A stretch of 64,000 nt of DNA from Chlorocebus sabaeus. Taxonomy: Eukaryota; Chordata; Mammalia; Primates; Cercopithecidae. The notes below the pieces were generated by a model. It ran no database searches. It was not told the DNA's origin and was given only the letters and a program-made list of their open reading frames with translations. The translations under genes and the position numbers were made by a program. Numbering within the stretch: position 1 is the stretch's first letter; every line of letters starts with the position of its first letter. This document shows, in pieces, positions 45,234-57,615 of the stretch. Location: the NCBI RefSeq assembly GCF_047675955.1, contig NW_027327637.1, forward strand, positions 992,001 to 1,056,000, in the 5' to 3' direction.

Positions 45234-47468
45234 GAAAAAGGAAATATCTTCCGTTCAAAACTGGAAAGAAGCTTTCTGAGAAACTGCTCTGTGTTCTGTT
45301 AATTCATCTCACAGAGTTACATCTTTCCCTTCAAGAAGCCTTTCGCTAAGGTTGTTCTTGTGGAGTTGGCAAAGGGATATTTGGAAGCCCATAGAGGGCT
45401 ATGGTGAAAAAGGAAATATCTTCCGTTCAAAACTGGAAAGAAGCTTTCTGAGAAACTGCTCTGTGTTCTGTTAATTCATCTCACAGAGTTACATCTTTAA
45501 CTTCAAGAAGCCTTTCGCTAAGGCTGTTCTTGTGGAATTGGCAAAGGGATATTTGGAACCCCTAGAGGGCTATGGAGAAAAACGAAATATCTTCCGTTCA
45601 AAACTGGAAAGAAGCTTTCTGAGAAACTGTTCTATGTTCTGTTAATTCATCTCACAGAGTTACATCTTTCCCTTCAAGAAGCCTTTCGCTAAGGCTGTTG
45701 TTGTGGAATTGGCAAAGGGATATTTGGAAGCCCATTGAGGGCTATGGTGAAAAAGGAAATATCTTTCGTTCAAAACTGGAAAGAAGCTTTCTGAGAAACT
45801 GCTCTGTGTTCTGTTAATTCATCTCACAGAGTTACATCTTTAACTTCAAGAAGCCTTTCGCTAAGGCTGTTCTTGTGGAATTGGCAAAGGGATATTTGAA
45901 AGCCCATAGAGGGCTATGGTGAAAAAGGAAATATCTTCCGTTCAAAACTGGAAAGAAGCTTTCTGAGAAACTGCTCTGTGTTCTGTTAATTCATCTAACA
46001 GAGTTACATCTTTAACTTCAAGAAGCCTTTCGCTAAGGCTGTTCTTGTGGAATTGGCAAAGGGATATTTGGAAGCCCATAGAGGGCTATGGTGAAAAAGG
46101 AAATATCTTCCGTTCAAAACTGGAAAGAAGCTTTCTGAGAAACTGCTCTGTGTTCTGTTAATTCATCTCACAGAGTTACATCATTCCCTTCAAGAAGCCT
46201 TTCGCTAAGCCTGTTCTTGTGGAATTGGCAAAGGGATATTTGGAAGCCCATAGAGGGCTATGGTGAAAAAGGAAATATCTTCCGTTCAAAACTGGAAAGA
46301 AGCTTTCTGAGAAACTGCTCTGTGTTCTGTTAATTCATCTCACAGAGTTACATCTTTCCCTTCAAGAAGCCTTTCGCTAAGGCTGTTCTTGTGGAATTGG
46401 CAAAGGGATATTTGGAAGCCCATAGAGGGTTATGGTGAAAAAGGAAATATCTTCCGTTCAAAACTGGAAAGAAGCTTTCTGAGAAACTGCTCTGTGTTCT
46501 GTTAATTCATCTCACAGAGTTACATCTTTCCCTTCAAGAAGCCTTTCGCTAAGGCTGTTCTTGTGGAATTGGCAAAGGGATATTTGTAAGCTCATAGAGG
46601 GCTATGGTGAAAAAGGAAATATCTTCCGTTCAAAACTGGAAAGAAGCTTTCTGAGAAACTGCTCTGTGTTCTGTTAATTCATCTCACAGAGTTACATCTT
46701 TCCCTTCAAGAAGCCTTTCGCTAAGGCTGTTCTTATGGAATTGGCAAAGGGATATTTGGAAGCCCATAGAGGGCTAGGGTGAAAAAGGAAATATCGTCCG
46801 TTCAAAACTGGAAAGAAGTTTTCTGAGAAACTGCTCTGTGTTCTGTTAATTCATCTCACAGAGTTACATCTTTAACTTCAAGAAGCCTTTCGCTAAGGCT
46901 GTTCTTGTGGAATTGGCAAAAGGATATTTGGAAGCCCATAGAGGGCTATGGAGAAAAAGGAAATATCTTCCGTTCAAAACTGGAAAGAAGCTTTCTGAGA
47001 AACTGTTCTATGTTCTGTTAATTCATCTCACAGAGTTACATCTTTCCCTTCAAGAAGCCTTTCGCTAAGGCTGTTCTTGTGGAATTGGCAAAGGGATATT
47101 TGGAAGCCCATAGAGGGCTATGGTGAAAAAGGAAATATCTTTCGTTCAAAACTGGAAAGAAGCTTTCTGAGAAACTGCTCTGTGTTCTGTTAATTCATCT
47201 CACAGAGTTACATCTTTAACTTCAAGAAGCCTTTCGCTAACGCTGTTCTTGTGGAATTGGCAAAGGGATATTTGGAAGCCCATAGAGGGCTATGGTGAAA
47301 AAGGAAATATCTTCCGTTCAAAACTGGAAAGAAGCTTTCTGAGAAACTGCTCTGTGTTCTGTTAATTCATCTCACAGAGTTACATCTTTAACTTCAAGAA
47401 GCCTTTCTCTAAGGCTGTTGTTGTGGAATTGGCAAAGGGATATTTGGAAGCCCATAGAGGGCTATGGT
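45234..47468 (+). repeat. 13-mer tandem duplication B, copy 1 (2235 bp)
   Basis: Thirteen units from the ggttgttcttgtggagttgg monomer to the tttctctaagg/ttgttgtgg monomer. It contains a one-base deletion in ggaacccctag (about 45556-45562), followed by aaaaacgaaa. Other marks: cattgagg, tttgaaagcc, catctaacag, catcattcc, gggttatgg, agggctagggtg with atcgtccg. Four changes seen only here (ttgtaag and ctcatag near 46586, cttatgg near 46735, aagttttctg near 46816) are absent from copy 2. Confidence 0.92.
45554..45562 (+). other. One-base deletion shared by both 13-mer B copies (ggaacccctag)
   Basis: ggaagcccatag has become ggaacccctag, with loss of one base and local substitution. The identical change lies 2235 bp later at about 47789-47797. 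It is a single event copied by the 13-mer duplication, and a good physical marker for it. Confidence 0.9.
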
Positions 47469-49703
47469 GAAAAAGGAAATATCTTCCGTTCAAAACTGGA
47501 AAGAAGCTTTCTGAGAAACTGCTCTGTGTTCTGTTAATTCATCTCACAGAGTTACATCTTTCCCTTCAAGAAGCCTTTCGCTAAGGTTGTTCTTGTGGAG
47601 TTGGCAAAGGGATATTTGGAAGCCCATAGAGGGCTATGGTGAAAAAGGAAATATCTTCCGTTCAAAACTGGAAAGAAGCTTTCTGAGAAACTGCTCTGTG
47701 TTCTGTTAATTCATCTCACAGAGTTACATCTTTAACTTCAAGAAGCCTTTCGCTAAGGCTGTTCTTGTGGAATTGGCAAAGGGATATTTGGAACCCCTAG
47801 AGGGCTATGGAGAAAAACGAAATATCTTCCGTTCAAAACTGGAAAGAAGCTTTCTGAGAAACTGTTCTATGTTCTGTTAATTCATCTCACAGAGTTACAT
47901 CTTTCCCTTCAAGAAGCCTTTCGCTAAGGCTGTTGTTGTGGAATTGGCAAAGGGATATTTGGAAGCCCATTGAGGGCTATGGTGAAAAAGGAAATATCTT
48001 TCGTTCAAAACTGGAAAGAAGCTTTCTGAGAAACTGCTCTGTGTTCTGTTAATTCATCTCACAGAGTTACATCTTTAACTTCAAGAAGCCTTTCGCTAAG
48101 GCTGTTCTTGTGGAATTGGCAAAGGGATATTTGAAAGCCCATAGAGGGCTATGGTGAAAAAGGAAATATCTTCCGTTCAAAACTGGAAAGAAGCTTTCTG
48201 AGAAACTGCTCTGTGTTCTGTTAATTCATCTAACAGAGTTACATCTTTAACTTCAAGAAGCCTTTCGCTAAGGCTGTTCTTGTGGAATTGGCAAAGGGAT
48301 ATTTGGAAGCCCATAGAGGGCTATGGTGAAAAAGGAAATATCTTCCGTTCAAAACTGGAAAGAAGCTTTCTGAGAAACTGCTCTGTGTTCTGTTAATTCA
48401 TCTCACAGAGTTACATCATTCCCTTCAAGAAGCCTTTCGCTAAGCCTGTTCTTGTGGAATTGGCAAAGGGATATTTGGAAGCCCATAGAGGGCTATGGTG
48501 AAAAAGGAAATATCTTCCGTTCAAAACTGGAAAGAAGCTTTCTGAGAAACTGCTCTGTGTTCTGTTAATTCATCTCACAGAGTTACATCTTTCCCTTCAA
48601 GAAGCCTTTCGCTAAGGCTGTTCTTGTGGAATTGGCAAAGGGATATTTGGAAGCCCATAGAGGGTTATGGTGAAAAAGGAAATATCTTCCGTTCAAAACT
48701 GGAAAGAAGCTTTCTGAGAAACTGCTCTGTGTTCTGTTAATTCATCTCACAGAGTTACATCTTTCCCTTCAAGAAGCCTTTCGCTAAGGCTGTTCTTGTG
48801 GAATTGGCAAAGGGATATTTGGAAGCCCATAGAGGGCTATGGTGAAAAAGGAAATATCTTCCGTTCAAAACTGGAAAGAAGCTTTCTGAGAAACTGCTCT
48901 GTGTTCTGTTAATTCATCTCACAGAGTTACATCTTTCCCTTCAAGAAGCCTTTCGCTAAGGCTGTTCTTGTGGAATTGGCAAAGGGATATTTGGAAGCCC
49001 ATAGAGGGCTAGGGTGAAAAAGGAAATATCGTCCGTTCAAAACTGGAAAGAAGCTTTCTGAGAAACTGCTCTGTGTTCTGTTAATTCATCTCACAGAGTT
49101 ACATCTTTAACTTCAAGAAGCCTTTCGCTAAGGCTGTTCTTGTGGAATTGGCAAAAGGATATTTGGAAGCCCATAGAGGGCTATGGAGAAAAAGGAAATA
49201 TCTTCCGTTCAAAACTGGAAAGAAGCTTTCTGAGAAACTGTTCTATGTTCTGTTAATTCATCTCACAGAGTTACATCTTTCCCTTCAAGAAGCCTTTCGC
49301 TAAGGCTGTTCTTGTGGAATTGGCAAAGGGATATTTGGAAGCCCATAGAGGGCTATGGTGAAAAAGGAAATATCTTTCGTTCAAAACTGGAAAGAAGCTT
49401 TCTGAGAAACTGCTCTGTGTTCTGTTAATTCATCTCACAGAGTTACATCTTTAACTTCAAGAAGCCTTTCGCTAACGCTGTTCTTGTGGAATTGGCAAAG
49501 GGATATTTGGAAGCCCATAGAGGGCTATGGTGAAAAAGGAAATATCTTCCGTTCAAAACTGGAAAGAAGCTTTCTGAGAAACTGCTCTGTGTTCTGTTAA
49601 TTCATCTCACAGAGTTACATCTTTAACTTCAAGAAGCCTTTCTCTAAGGCTGTTGTTGTGGAATTGGCAAAGGGATATTTGGAAGCCCATAGAGGGCTAT
49701 GGT
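47469..49703 (+). repeat. 13-mer tandem duplication B, copy 2 (2235 bp)
   Basis: It abuts copy 1 and has all its shared marks, including the one-base deletion in ggaacccctag (about 47791-47797) and the aaaaacgaaa that follows. The shared deletion proves that the block was copied after the deletion arose. It has the consensus base at the four sites where copy 1 is changed. Confidence 0.92.
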
Positions 49704-51251
49704 GAAAAAGGAAATATCTTCCGTTCAAAACTGGAAAGAAGCTTTCTGAGAAACTGCTCTGTGTTCTGTTAATTCATCTCACAGAGTTACATCTTTCCCT
49801 TCAAGAAGCCTTTCGCTAAGGCTGTTCTTGTGGAATTGGCAAAGGGATATTTGGAAGCCCATAGAGGGCTATGGTGAAAAAGGAAATATCTTCCGTTCAA
49901 AACTGGAAAGAAGCTTTCTGAGAAACTGCTCTGTGTTCTGTTAATTCATCTCAAAGAGTTACATATTTAACTTCAAGAAGCCTTTCGCTAAGGCTGTTCT
50001 TGTGGAATGGGCAAAGGGATATTTGGAAGCCCATAGAGGGCTATGGAGAAAAAGGAAATATCTTCCGTTCAAAACTGGAAAGAAGCTTTCTGAGAAACTG
50101 TTCTATGTTCGGTTAATTCATCTCACAGAGTTACATCTTTCCCTTCAAGAAGCCTTTCGCTAAGCCTGTTCTTGTGGAATTGGAAAAGGGATATTTGGAA
50201 GCCCATAGAGGGCTATGGTGAAAAAGGAAATATCTTTCGTTCAAAACTGAAAAGAAGCTTTCTGAGAAACTGCTCTGTGTTCTGTTAATTCATCTCACAG
50301 AGTTACATCTTTAACTTCAAGAAGCCTTTCGCTAAGGCTGTTCTTGTGGAATTGGCAAAGGGATATTTGGAAGCCCATAGAGGGCTATGGTGAAAAAGGA
50401 AATATCTTCCGTTCAAAACTGGAAAGAAGCTTTCTGAGAAACTGCTCTGTGTTCTGTTAATTCATCTCACAGAGTTACATCTTTAACTTCAAGAAGCCTT
50501 TCTCTAAGGCTGTTGTTGTGGAATTGGCAAAGGGATATTTGGAAGCCCATAGAGGGCTATGGTGAAAAAGGAAATATCTTCCTTTCAAAACTGGAAAGAA
50601 GCTTTCTGAGAAACTGCTCTGTGTTCTGTTAATTCATCTCACAGAGTTACATCTTTCCCTTCAGGAAGCCTTTCGCTAAGGCTGTTCTTGTGGAATTGGC
50701 AAAGGGATATTTGGAAGCCCATAGAGGGCTATGGTGAAAAAGGAAATATCTTCCGTTCAAAACTGGAAAGAAGCTTTCTGAGAAACTGCTCTGTGTTCTG
50801 TTAATTCATCTCACAGAGTTACATCTTTCCCTTCAAGAAGCCTTTCGCTAAGGCTGTTCTTGTGGAATTGGCAAAGGGATATTTGGAAGCCCATAGAGGG
50901 CTAGGGTGAAAAAGGAAATATCTTCCGTTCAAAACTGGAAAGAAGCTTTCTGAGAAACTGCTCTGTGTTCTGTTAATTCATCTCACAGAGTTACATCTTT
51001 AACTTCAAGAAGCCTTTCGCTAAGGCTGTTCTTGTGGAATTGGCAAAGGGATATTTGGAAGCCCATAGAGGGCTATGGAGAAAAAGGAAATATCTTCCGT
51101 TCAAAACTGGAAAGAAGCTTTCTGAGAAACTGTTCTATGTTCTGTTAATTCATCTCACAGAGTTACATCGTTCCCTTCAAGAAGCCTTTCGCTAAGGCTC
51201 TTCTTGTGGAATTGGCAAAGGGATATTTGGAAGCCCATAGAGGGCTATGGT
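49532..51251 (+). repeat. Ten-monomer block, 37-mer spacing, copy 1
   Basis: Starts with the last unit of the preceding 13-mer. Order: tttctctaagg/ttgttgtgg; ordinary; ctcaaagag/acatatttaac/gaatggg/ctatggag; ttctatg/ttcggtt/taagcctg/ggaaaagg; atctttcg/actgaaaag; tttctctaagg; tcctttc/caggaag; ordinary ending agggctaggg; tttaacttc/ctatggag; ttctatg/acatcgttccc/ctcttcttg. Every mark except tcctttc recurs 6364 bp later. Confidence 0.9.
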
Positions 51252-53143
51252 GAAAAAGGAAATATCTTCCGTTCAAAACTGGAAAGAAGCTATCTGAGAA
51301 ACTGCTCTGTGTTCTGTAAATTCATCTCACAGAGTTACATCTTTACCTTCAAGAAGCCTTTCGCTAAGGCTGTTCTTGTGGAATTGGCAAAGGGATATTT
51401 GGAAGCCCATAGAGGGCTATGGTGAAAAAGGAAATATCTTCCGTTCAAAACTGGAAAGAAGCTTTCTGAGAAACTGCTCTGTGTTCTGTTAATTCATCTA
51501 ACAGAATTACATCTTTAAATTCAAGAAGTCTTTCGCTAAGGCTGTTCTTGTATAATTGGCAAAGGGATATTTGGAAGCCCTTAGAGGGCTATGGTGAAAA
51601 AGGAAATATCTTCCGTTCAAAACTGGAAAGAAGCTTTCTGAGAAACTGCTCTGTGTTCTGTTAATTCATCTCACAGAGTTACATCTTTAACTTCAAGAAG
51701 CCTTTCGCTAAGGCTGTTCTTGTGGAATTGGCAAAGGGATATTTGGAAGCCCATAGAGGGCTACGGTGAAAAAGGAAATATCTTCCGTTCAAAACTGGAA
51801 AGAAGCTTTCTGAGAAACTGCTCTGTGTTCTGTTAATTCATCTCACAGAGTTACAACTTTCCCTTCAAGAAGTCTTTCGCTAAGGCTGTTCTTGTGGAAT
51901 TGGCAAAGGGATATTTGGAAGCCCATACAGGGCTATGGTGAAAAAGGAAATATCTTCCGTTCAAAACTGGAAAGAAGCTTTCTGAGAAACTGCTCTGTGT
52001 TCTGTTAATTCATCTCACAGAGTTACATCTTTAAATTCAAGAAGCCTTTCGCTAAGGCTGTTCTTGTGGAATTGGCAAAGGGATATTTGGAAGCCCATAG
52101 AGGGCTATGGAGAAAAAGGAAATATCTTCCGTTCAAAACTGGAAAGAAGCTTTCTGAGAAACTGTTCTATGTTCTGTTAATTCATCTCACAGAGTTACAT
52201 CTTTCCCTTCAAGAAGCCTTTCGCTAAGGCTGTTCTGGTGGAATTGGCAAAGGGATATTTGGAGGCCCATAGAGGGCTATGGTGAAAAAGGAAATATCTT
52301 CCGTTCAAAACTGGAAAGAAGCTTTCTGAGAAACTGCTCTGTGTTCTGTTAATTCATCTCACAGAGTTACATCTTTCCCTTCAAGAAGCCTTTCGCTAAG
52401 GCTCTTCTTGTGGAATTGGCAAAGGGATATTTGGAAGCCCATAGAGGGCTATGGAGATAAAGGAAATATCTTCCGTTCAAAACTGGAAAGAAGCTTTCTG
52501 AGAAACTGTTCTATGTTCTGTTAATTCATCTCACAGAGTTACATCTTTCCCTTCAAGAAGCCTTTCGCTAAGGCTGTTCTTGTGGAATTGGCAAAGGGAT
52601 ATTTGGAAGCCCATAGAGGGCTATCGTGAAAAAGGAAATATCTTTCGTTCAAAACTGGAAAGAAGCTTTCTGAGAAACTGCTCTGTGTTCTGTTAATTCA
52701 TCTCACAGAGTTACATCTTTCCCTTCAAGAAGCCTTTCGCTAAGCCTGTTCTTGTGGAAATGGCAAAGGGATATTTCGAAGCCCATAGAGGGCTATGGTG
52801 AAAAAGGAAATATCTTCCGTTCAAAACTGGAAAGAAGCTTTCTGAGAAACTGCTCTGTGTTCTGTTAATTCATCTCACAGAGTTACATCTTTACCTTCAA
52901 GAAGCCTTTCGCTAAGGCTGTTCTTGTGGAATTGGCAAAGGGATATTTGGAAGCCCATAGAGGGCTATGGTGAAAAAGGAAATATCTTCCGTTCAAAACT
53001 GGAAAGAAGCTTTCTGAGAAACTGCTCTGTGTTCTGTTAATTCATCTCACAGAGTTACATCTTTCCCTTCAAGAAGTCTTTCGCTAAGGCTGTTCTTGTG
53101 GAATTGGCAAAGGGATATTTGGAAGCCCATAGAGGGCTATGGT
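51252..53143 (+). repeat. Eleven mixed monomers
   Basis: Marks include agctatctg and ctgtaaattc near 51291, which remove stops and give a 73-codon frame at 51204; catctaacag with gaattac and gtataattgg (51495-51555); gttacaac/catacagg; tttaaattc; gttctggtgg/ggaggcc; ctatggagataaagg; ctatcgtg; atctttcg/taagcctg/gaaatgg/ttcgaag; tttaccttc; aagtctttc. Only satellite sequence is present. Confidence 0.75.
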
Positions 53144-55207
53144 GAAAAAGGAAATATCTTCCGTTCAAAACTGGAAAGAAGCTTTCTGAGAAACTGCTCT
53201 GTGTTCTGTTAATTCATCTCACAGAGTTACATCTTTCCCTTCAAGAAGCCTTTCGCTAAGGTTGTTCTTGTGGAGTTGGCAAAGGGATATTTGGAAGCCC
53301 ATAGAGGGCTATGGTGAAAAAGGAAATATCTTCCGTTCAAAACTGGAAAGAAGCTTTCTGAGAAACTGTTCTATGTTCTGTTAATTCATCTCACAGAGTT
53401 ACATCTTTCCCTTCAAGAAGCCTTTCGCTAAGGCTGTTCTTGTGGAATTGGCAAAGGGATATTTGGAAGCCCATAGAGGGCTATGGTGAAAAAGGAAATA
53501 TCTTCCGTTCAAAACTGGAAAGAAGCTTTCTGAGAAACTGTTCTATGTTCTGTTAATTCATCTCACAGAGTTACATCTTTCCCTTCAAGAAGCCTTTCGC
53601 TCTGGCTGTTCTTGTGGAATTGGCAAAGGGATATTTGGAAGCCCATAGAGTGCTATGGTGAAAAAGGAAATATCTTTCGTTCAAAACTGGAAAGAAGCTT
53701 TCTGAGAAACTGCTCTGTGTTCTGTTAATTCATCTCACAGAGTTACAGCTTTCCCTACAAGAAGCCTTTCGCTAAGGCTGTTCTTGTGGAATTGGCAAAG
53801 GGATATTTGGAAGCCCATAGAGGGCTATGGTGAAAAAGGAAATATCTTCCGTTCAAAACTGGAAAGAAGCTTTCTGAGAAACTGCTCTGTGTTCTGTTAA
53901 TTCATCTCACAGAGTTACATCTTTCCTTTCAAGAAGCCTTTCGCTAACGCTGTTCTTGTGGAATTGGCAAAGGGATATTTGGAAGCCCATAGAGGGCTAT
54001 GGTGAAAAAGGAAATATCTTCCGTTCAAAACTGGAAAGAAGCTTTCTGAGAAACTGCTCTGTGTTCTGTTAATTCATCTTACAGAGATACATCTTTCCCT
54101 TCAAGAAGCCTTTCGCTAAGGCTGTTCTTGTGGAATTGGCAAAGGGATATTTGGAAGCCCATAGAGGGCTACGGTGAAAAAGGAAATATCTTCCGTTCAA
54201 AACTGGAAAGAAGCTTTCTGAGAAACTGCTCTGTGTTCTGTTAATTCATCTCACAGAGTTACATCTTTCCCTTCAAGAAGCCTTTCGCTAAGGCTGTTCT
54301 TGTGGAATTGGCAAAGGGATATTTGGAAGCCCATAGAGGGCTATGGTGAAAAAGGAAATATCTTCCGTTCAAAACTGGAGAGAAGCTTTCTGAGAAACTG
54401 TTCTATGTTCTGTTAATTCATCTCACAGAGTTACATCTTTCCCTTCAAGAAGCCTTTCGCTAAGGCTGTTCTTGTGGAATTGGCAAAGGGATATTTGGAA
54501 GCCCATAGAGGGCTATGGTGAAAAAGGAAATATCTTCCGTTCAAAACTGGAAAGAAGCTTTCTGAGAAACTGCTCTGTGTTCTGTTAATTCATCTCACAG
54601 AGTTACATCTTTAACTTCAAGAAGCCTTTCGCTAAGGCTGTTCTTGTGGAATGGGCAAAGGGATATTTGGAAGCCCATAGGGGGCTATGGTGAAAAAGGA
54701 AATAACTACCGTTCAAAACTGGAAAGAAGCTTTCTGAGAAACTGCTCTGTGTTCTGTTAATTCATCTCACAGAGTTACATCTTTCCCTTCAAGAAGCCTT
54801 TCGCTAAGGCTGTTCTTGTGGAATTGGCAAAGGGATATTTGGAAGCCCATAGAGGGCTATGGTGAAAAAGGAAATATCTTCCGTTCAAAACTGGAGAGAA
54901 GCTTTCTGAGAAACTGTTCTATGTTCTGTTAATTCATCTCACAGAGTTACATCTTTCCCTTCAAGAAGCCTTTCGCTAAGGCTGTTCTTGTGGAATTGGC
55001 AAAGGGATATTTGGAAGCCCATAGAGGGCTATGGTAAAAAAGTAAATATCTTCCGTTCAAAACTGGAAAGAAGCTTTCTGAGAAACTGCTCTGTGTTCTG
55101 TTAATTCATCTCACAGAGTTACATCTTTAACTTCAAGAAGCCTTTCGCTAAGGCTGTTCTTGTGGAATTGGCAAAGGGATATTTGGAAGCCCATAGAGGG
55201 CTATGGA
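53144..55207 (+). repeat. Block shared with 36290-38181, long form
   Basis: Order: ggttgttcttgtggagttgg; ttctatg; ttctatg/cgctctgg/gagtgct; atctttcg/gttacagc/ccctacaag; tttcctttc/taacgctg; gatac/ctacggtg; ordinary; ggagag/ttctatg; tttaacttc/gaatggg/ggggct; aataactacc; ggagag/ttctatg; gtaaatatc/tttaacttc. Offsets from the short form are 16854 bp at gttacagc and 17026 bp at aataactacc. The 172-bp step shows the one-monomer difference. Confidence 0.87.
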
Positions 55208-55551
55208 GAAAAAGGAAATATCTTCCGTTCAAAACTGGAAAGAAGCTTTCTGAGAAACTGTTCTATGTTCTGTTAATTCATCTCACAGAGTTACATCTTT
55301 CCCTTCAAGAAGCCTTCCGCTAAGGCTGTTGTTGTGGAATTGGCAAAGGGATATTTGGAAGCCCATAGAGGGCTATGGAGAAAAAGGAAATATCTTCCGT
55401 TCAAAACTGGAAAGAAGCTTTCTGAGAAACTGTTCTATGTTCTGTTAATTCATCTCACAGAGTTACATCTTTCCCTTCAAGAAGCCTTTCGCTAAGGCTG
55501 TTGTTGTGGAATTGGCAAAGGGATATTTGGACGCCCATAGAGGGCTATGGT
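55208..55551 (+). repeat. Adjacent duplicate of a ttctatg / ttgttgtgg monomer
   Basis: Two successive units each follow a ctatggag junction and carry ttctatg and ggctgttgttg. They differ by ccttccgc in the first (near 55315) and by ggacgcc and the end junction in the second. This is a one-unit tandem duplication. Confidence 0.8.
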
Positions 55552-55895
55552 GAAAAAGGAAATATCTTTCGTTCAAAACTGGAAAGAAGCTTTCTGAGAA
55601 ACTGCTCTGTGTTCTGTTAATTCATCTCACAGAGTTACGTCTTTAACTTCAAGAAGCCTTTCGCTAAGGCTGTTCTTGTGGAATTGGCAAAGGGATATTT
55701 GGAAGCCCATAGAGGGCTACGGTGAAAAAGGAAATATCTTCCGTTCAAAACTGGAAAGAAGCTTTCTGAGAAACTGCTCTGTGTTCTGTTAATTCATCTC
55801 ACAGAGTTACATCTTTAACTTCAAGAAGCCTTTCGCTAAGGCTGTTCTTGTGGAATTGGCAAAGGGATATTTGGAAGCCCATAGAGGGCTATGGT

Positions 55896-57615
55896 GAAAA
55901 AGGAAATATCTTCCGTTCAAAACTGGAAAGAAGCTTTCTGAGAAACTGCTCTGTGTTCTGTTAATTCATCTCACAGAGTTACATCTTTAACTTCAAGAAG
56001 CCTTTCTCTAAGGCTGTTGTTGTGGAATTGGCAAAGGGATATTTGGAAGCCCATAGAGGGCTATGGTGAAAAAGGAAATATCTTCCGTTCAAAACTGGAA
56101 AGAAGCTTTCTGAGAAACTGCTCTGTGTTCTGTTAATTCATCTCACAGAGTTACATCTTTCCCTTCAAGAAGCCTTTCGCTAAGGCTGTTCTTGTGGAAT
56201 TGGCAAAGGGATATTTGGAAGCCCATAGAGGGCTATGGTGAAAAAGGAAATATCTTCCGTTCAAAACTGGAAAGAAGCTTTCTGAGAAACTGCTCTGTGT
56301 TCTGTTAATTCATCTCAAAGAGTTACATATTTAACTTCAAGAAGCCTTTCGCTAAGGCTGTTCTTGTGGAATGGGCAAAGGGATATTTGGAAGCCCATAG
56401 AGGGCTATGGAGAAAAAGGAAATATCTTCCGTTCAAAACTGGAAAGAAGCTTTCTGAGAAACTGTTCTATGTTCGGTTAATTCATCTCACAGAGTTACAT
56501 CTTTCCCTTCAAGAAGCCTTTCGCTAAGCCTGTTCTTGTGGAATTGGAAAAGGGATATTTGGAAGCCCATAGAGGGCTATGGTGAAAAAGGAAATATCTT
56601 TCGTTCAAAACTGAAAAGAAGCTTTCTGAGAAACTGCTCTGTGTTCTGTTAATTCATCTCACAGAGTTACATCTTTAACTTCAAGAAGCCTTTCGCTAAG
56701 GCTGTTCTTGTGGAATTGGCAAAGGGATATTTGGAAGCCCATAGAGGGCTATGTTGAAAAAGGAAATATCTTCCGTTCAAAACTGGAAAGAAGCTTTCTG
56801 AGAAACTGCTCTGTGTTCTGTTAATTCATCTCACAGAGTTACATCTTTAACTTCAAGAAGCCTTTCTCTAAGGCTGTTGTTGTGGAATTGGCAAAGGGAT
56901 ATTTGGAAGCCCATAGAGGGCTATGGTGAAAAAGGAAATATCTTCCGTTCAAAACTGGAAAGAAGCTTTCTGAGAAACTGCTCTGTGTTCTGTTAATTCA
57001 TCTCACAGAGTTACATCTTTCCCTTCAGGAAGCCTTTCGCTAAGGCTGTTCTTGTGGAATTGGCAAAGGGATATTTGGAAGCCCATAGAGGGCTATGGTG
57101 AAAAAGGAAATATCTTCCGTTCAAAACTGGAAAGAAGCTTTCTGAGAAACTGCTCTGTGTTCTGTTAATTCATCTCACAGAGTTACATCTTTCCCTTCAA
57201 GAAGCCTTTCGCTAAGGCTGTTCTTGTGGAATTGGCAAAGGGATATTTGGAAGCCCATAGAGGGCTAGGGTGAAAAAGGAAATATCTTCCGTTCAAAACT
57301 GGAAAGAAGCTTTCTGAGAAACTGCTCTGTGTTCTGTTAATTCATCTCACAGAGTTACATCTTTAACTTCAAGAAGCCTTTCGCTAAGGCTGTTCTTGTG
57401 GAATTGGCAAAGGGATATTTGGAAGCCCATAGAGGGCTATGGAGAAAAAGGAAATATCTTCCGTTCAAAACTGGAAAGAAGCTTTCTGAGAAACTGTTCT
57501 ATGTTCTGTTAATTCATCTCACAGAGTTACATCGTTCCCTTCAAGAAGCCTTTCGCTAAGGCTCTTCTTGTGGAATTGGCAAAGGGATATTTGGAAGCCC
57601 ATAGAGGGCTATGGT
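55896..57615 (+). repeat. Ten-monomer block, 37-mer spacing, copy 2
   Basis: All ten units of 49532-51251 recur in order at +6364 bp, including ctcaaagag/acatatttaac, ttcggtt/ggaaaagg, actgaaaag, agggctaggg and acatcgttccc. The differences I found are ctatgttg for ctatggtg near 56752, and ccgttc where copy 1 has cctttc near 50580. The two units before it (55552-55895) are atctttcg/gttacgtc/ctacggtg and a tttaacttc unit. Confidence 0.9.

Noticed and set aside
51204..51425. 73-codon open frame, similar to 61696-61917
   Set aside because: It is made by ctgtaaattc or ctgcttattc in place of ctgttaattc. It is shared only as part of the satellite background.
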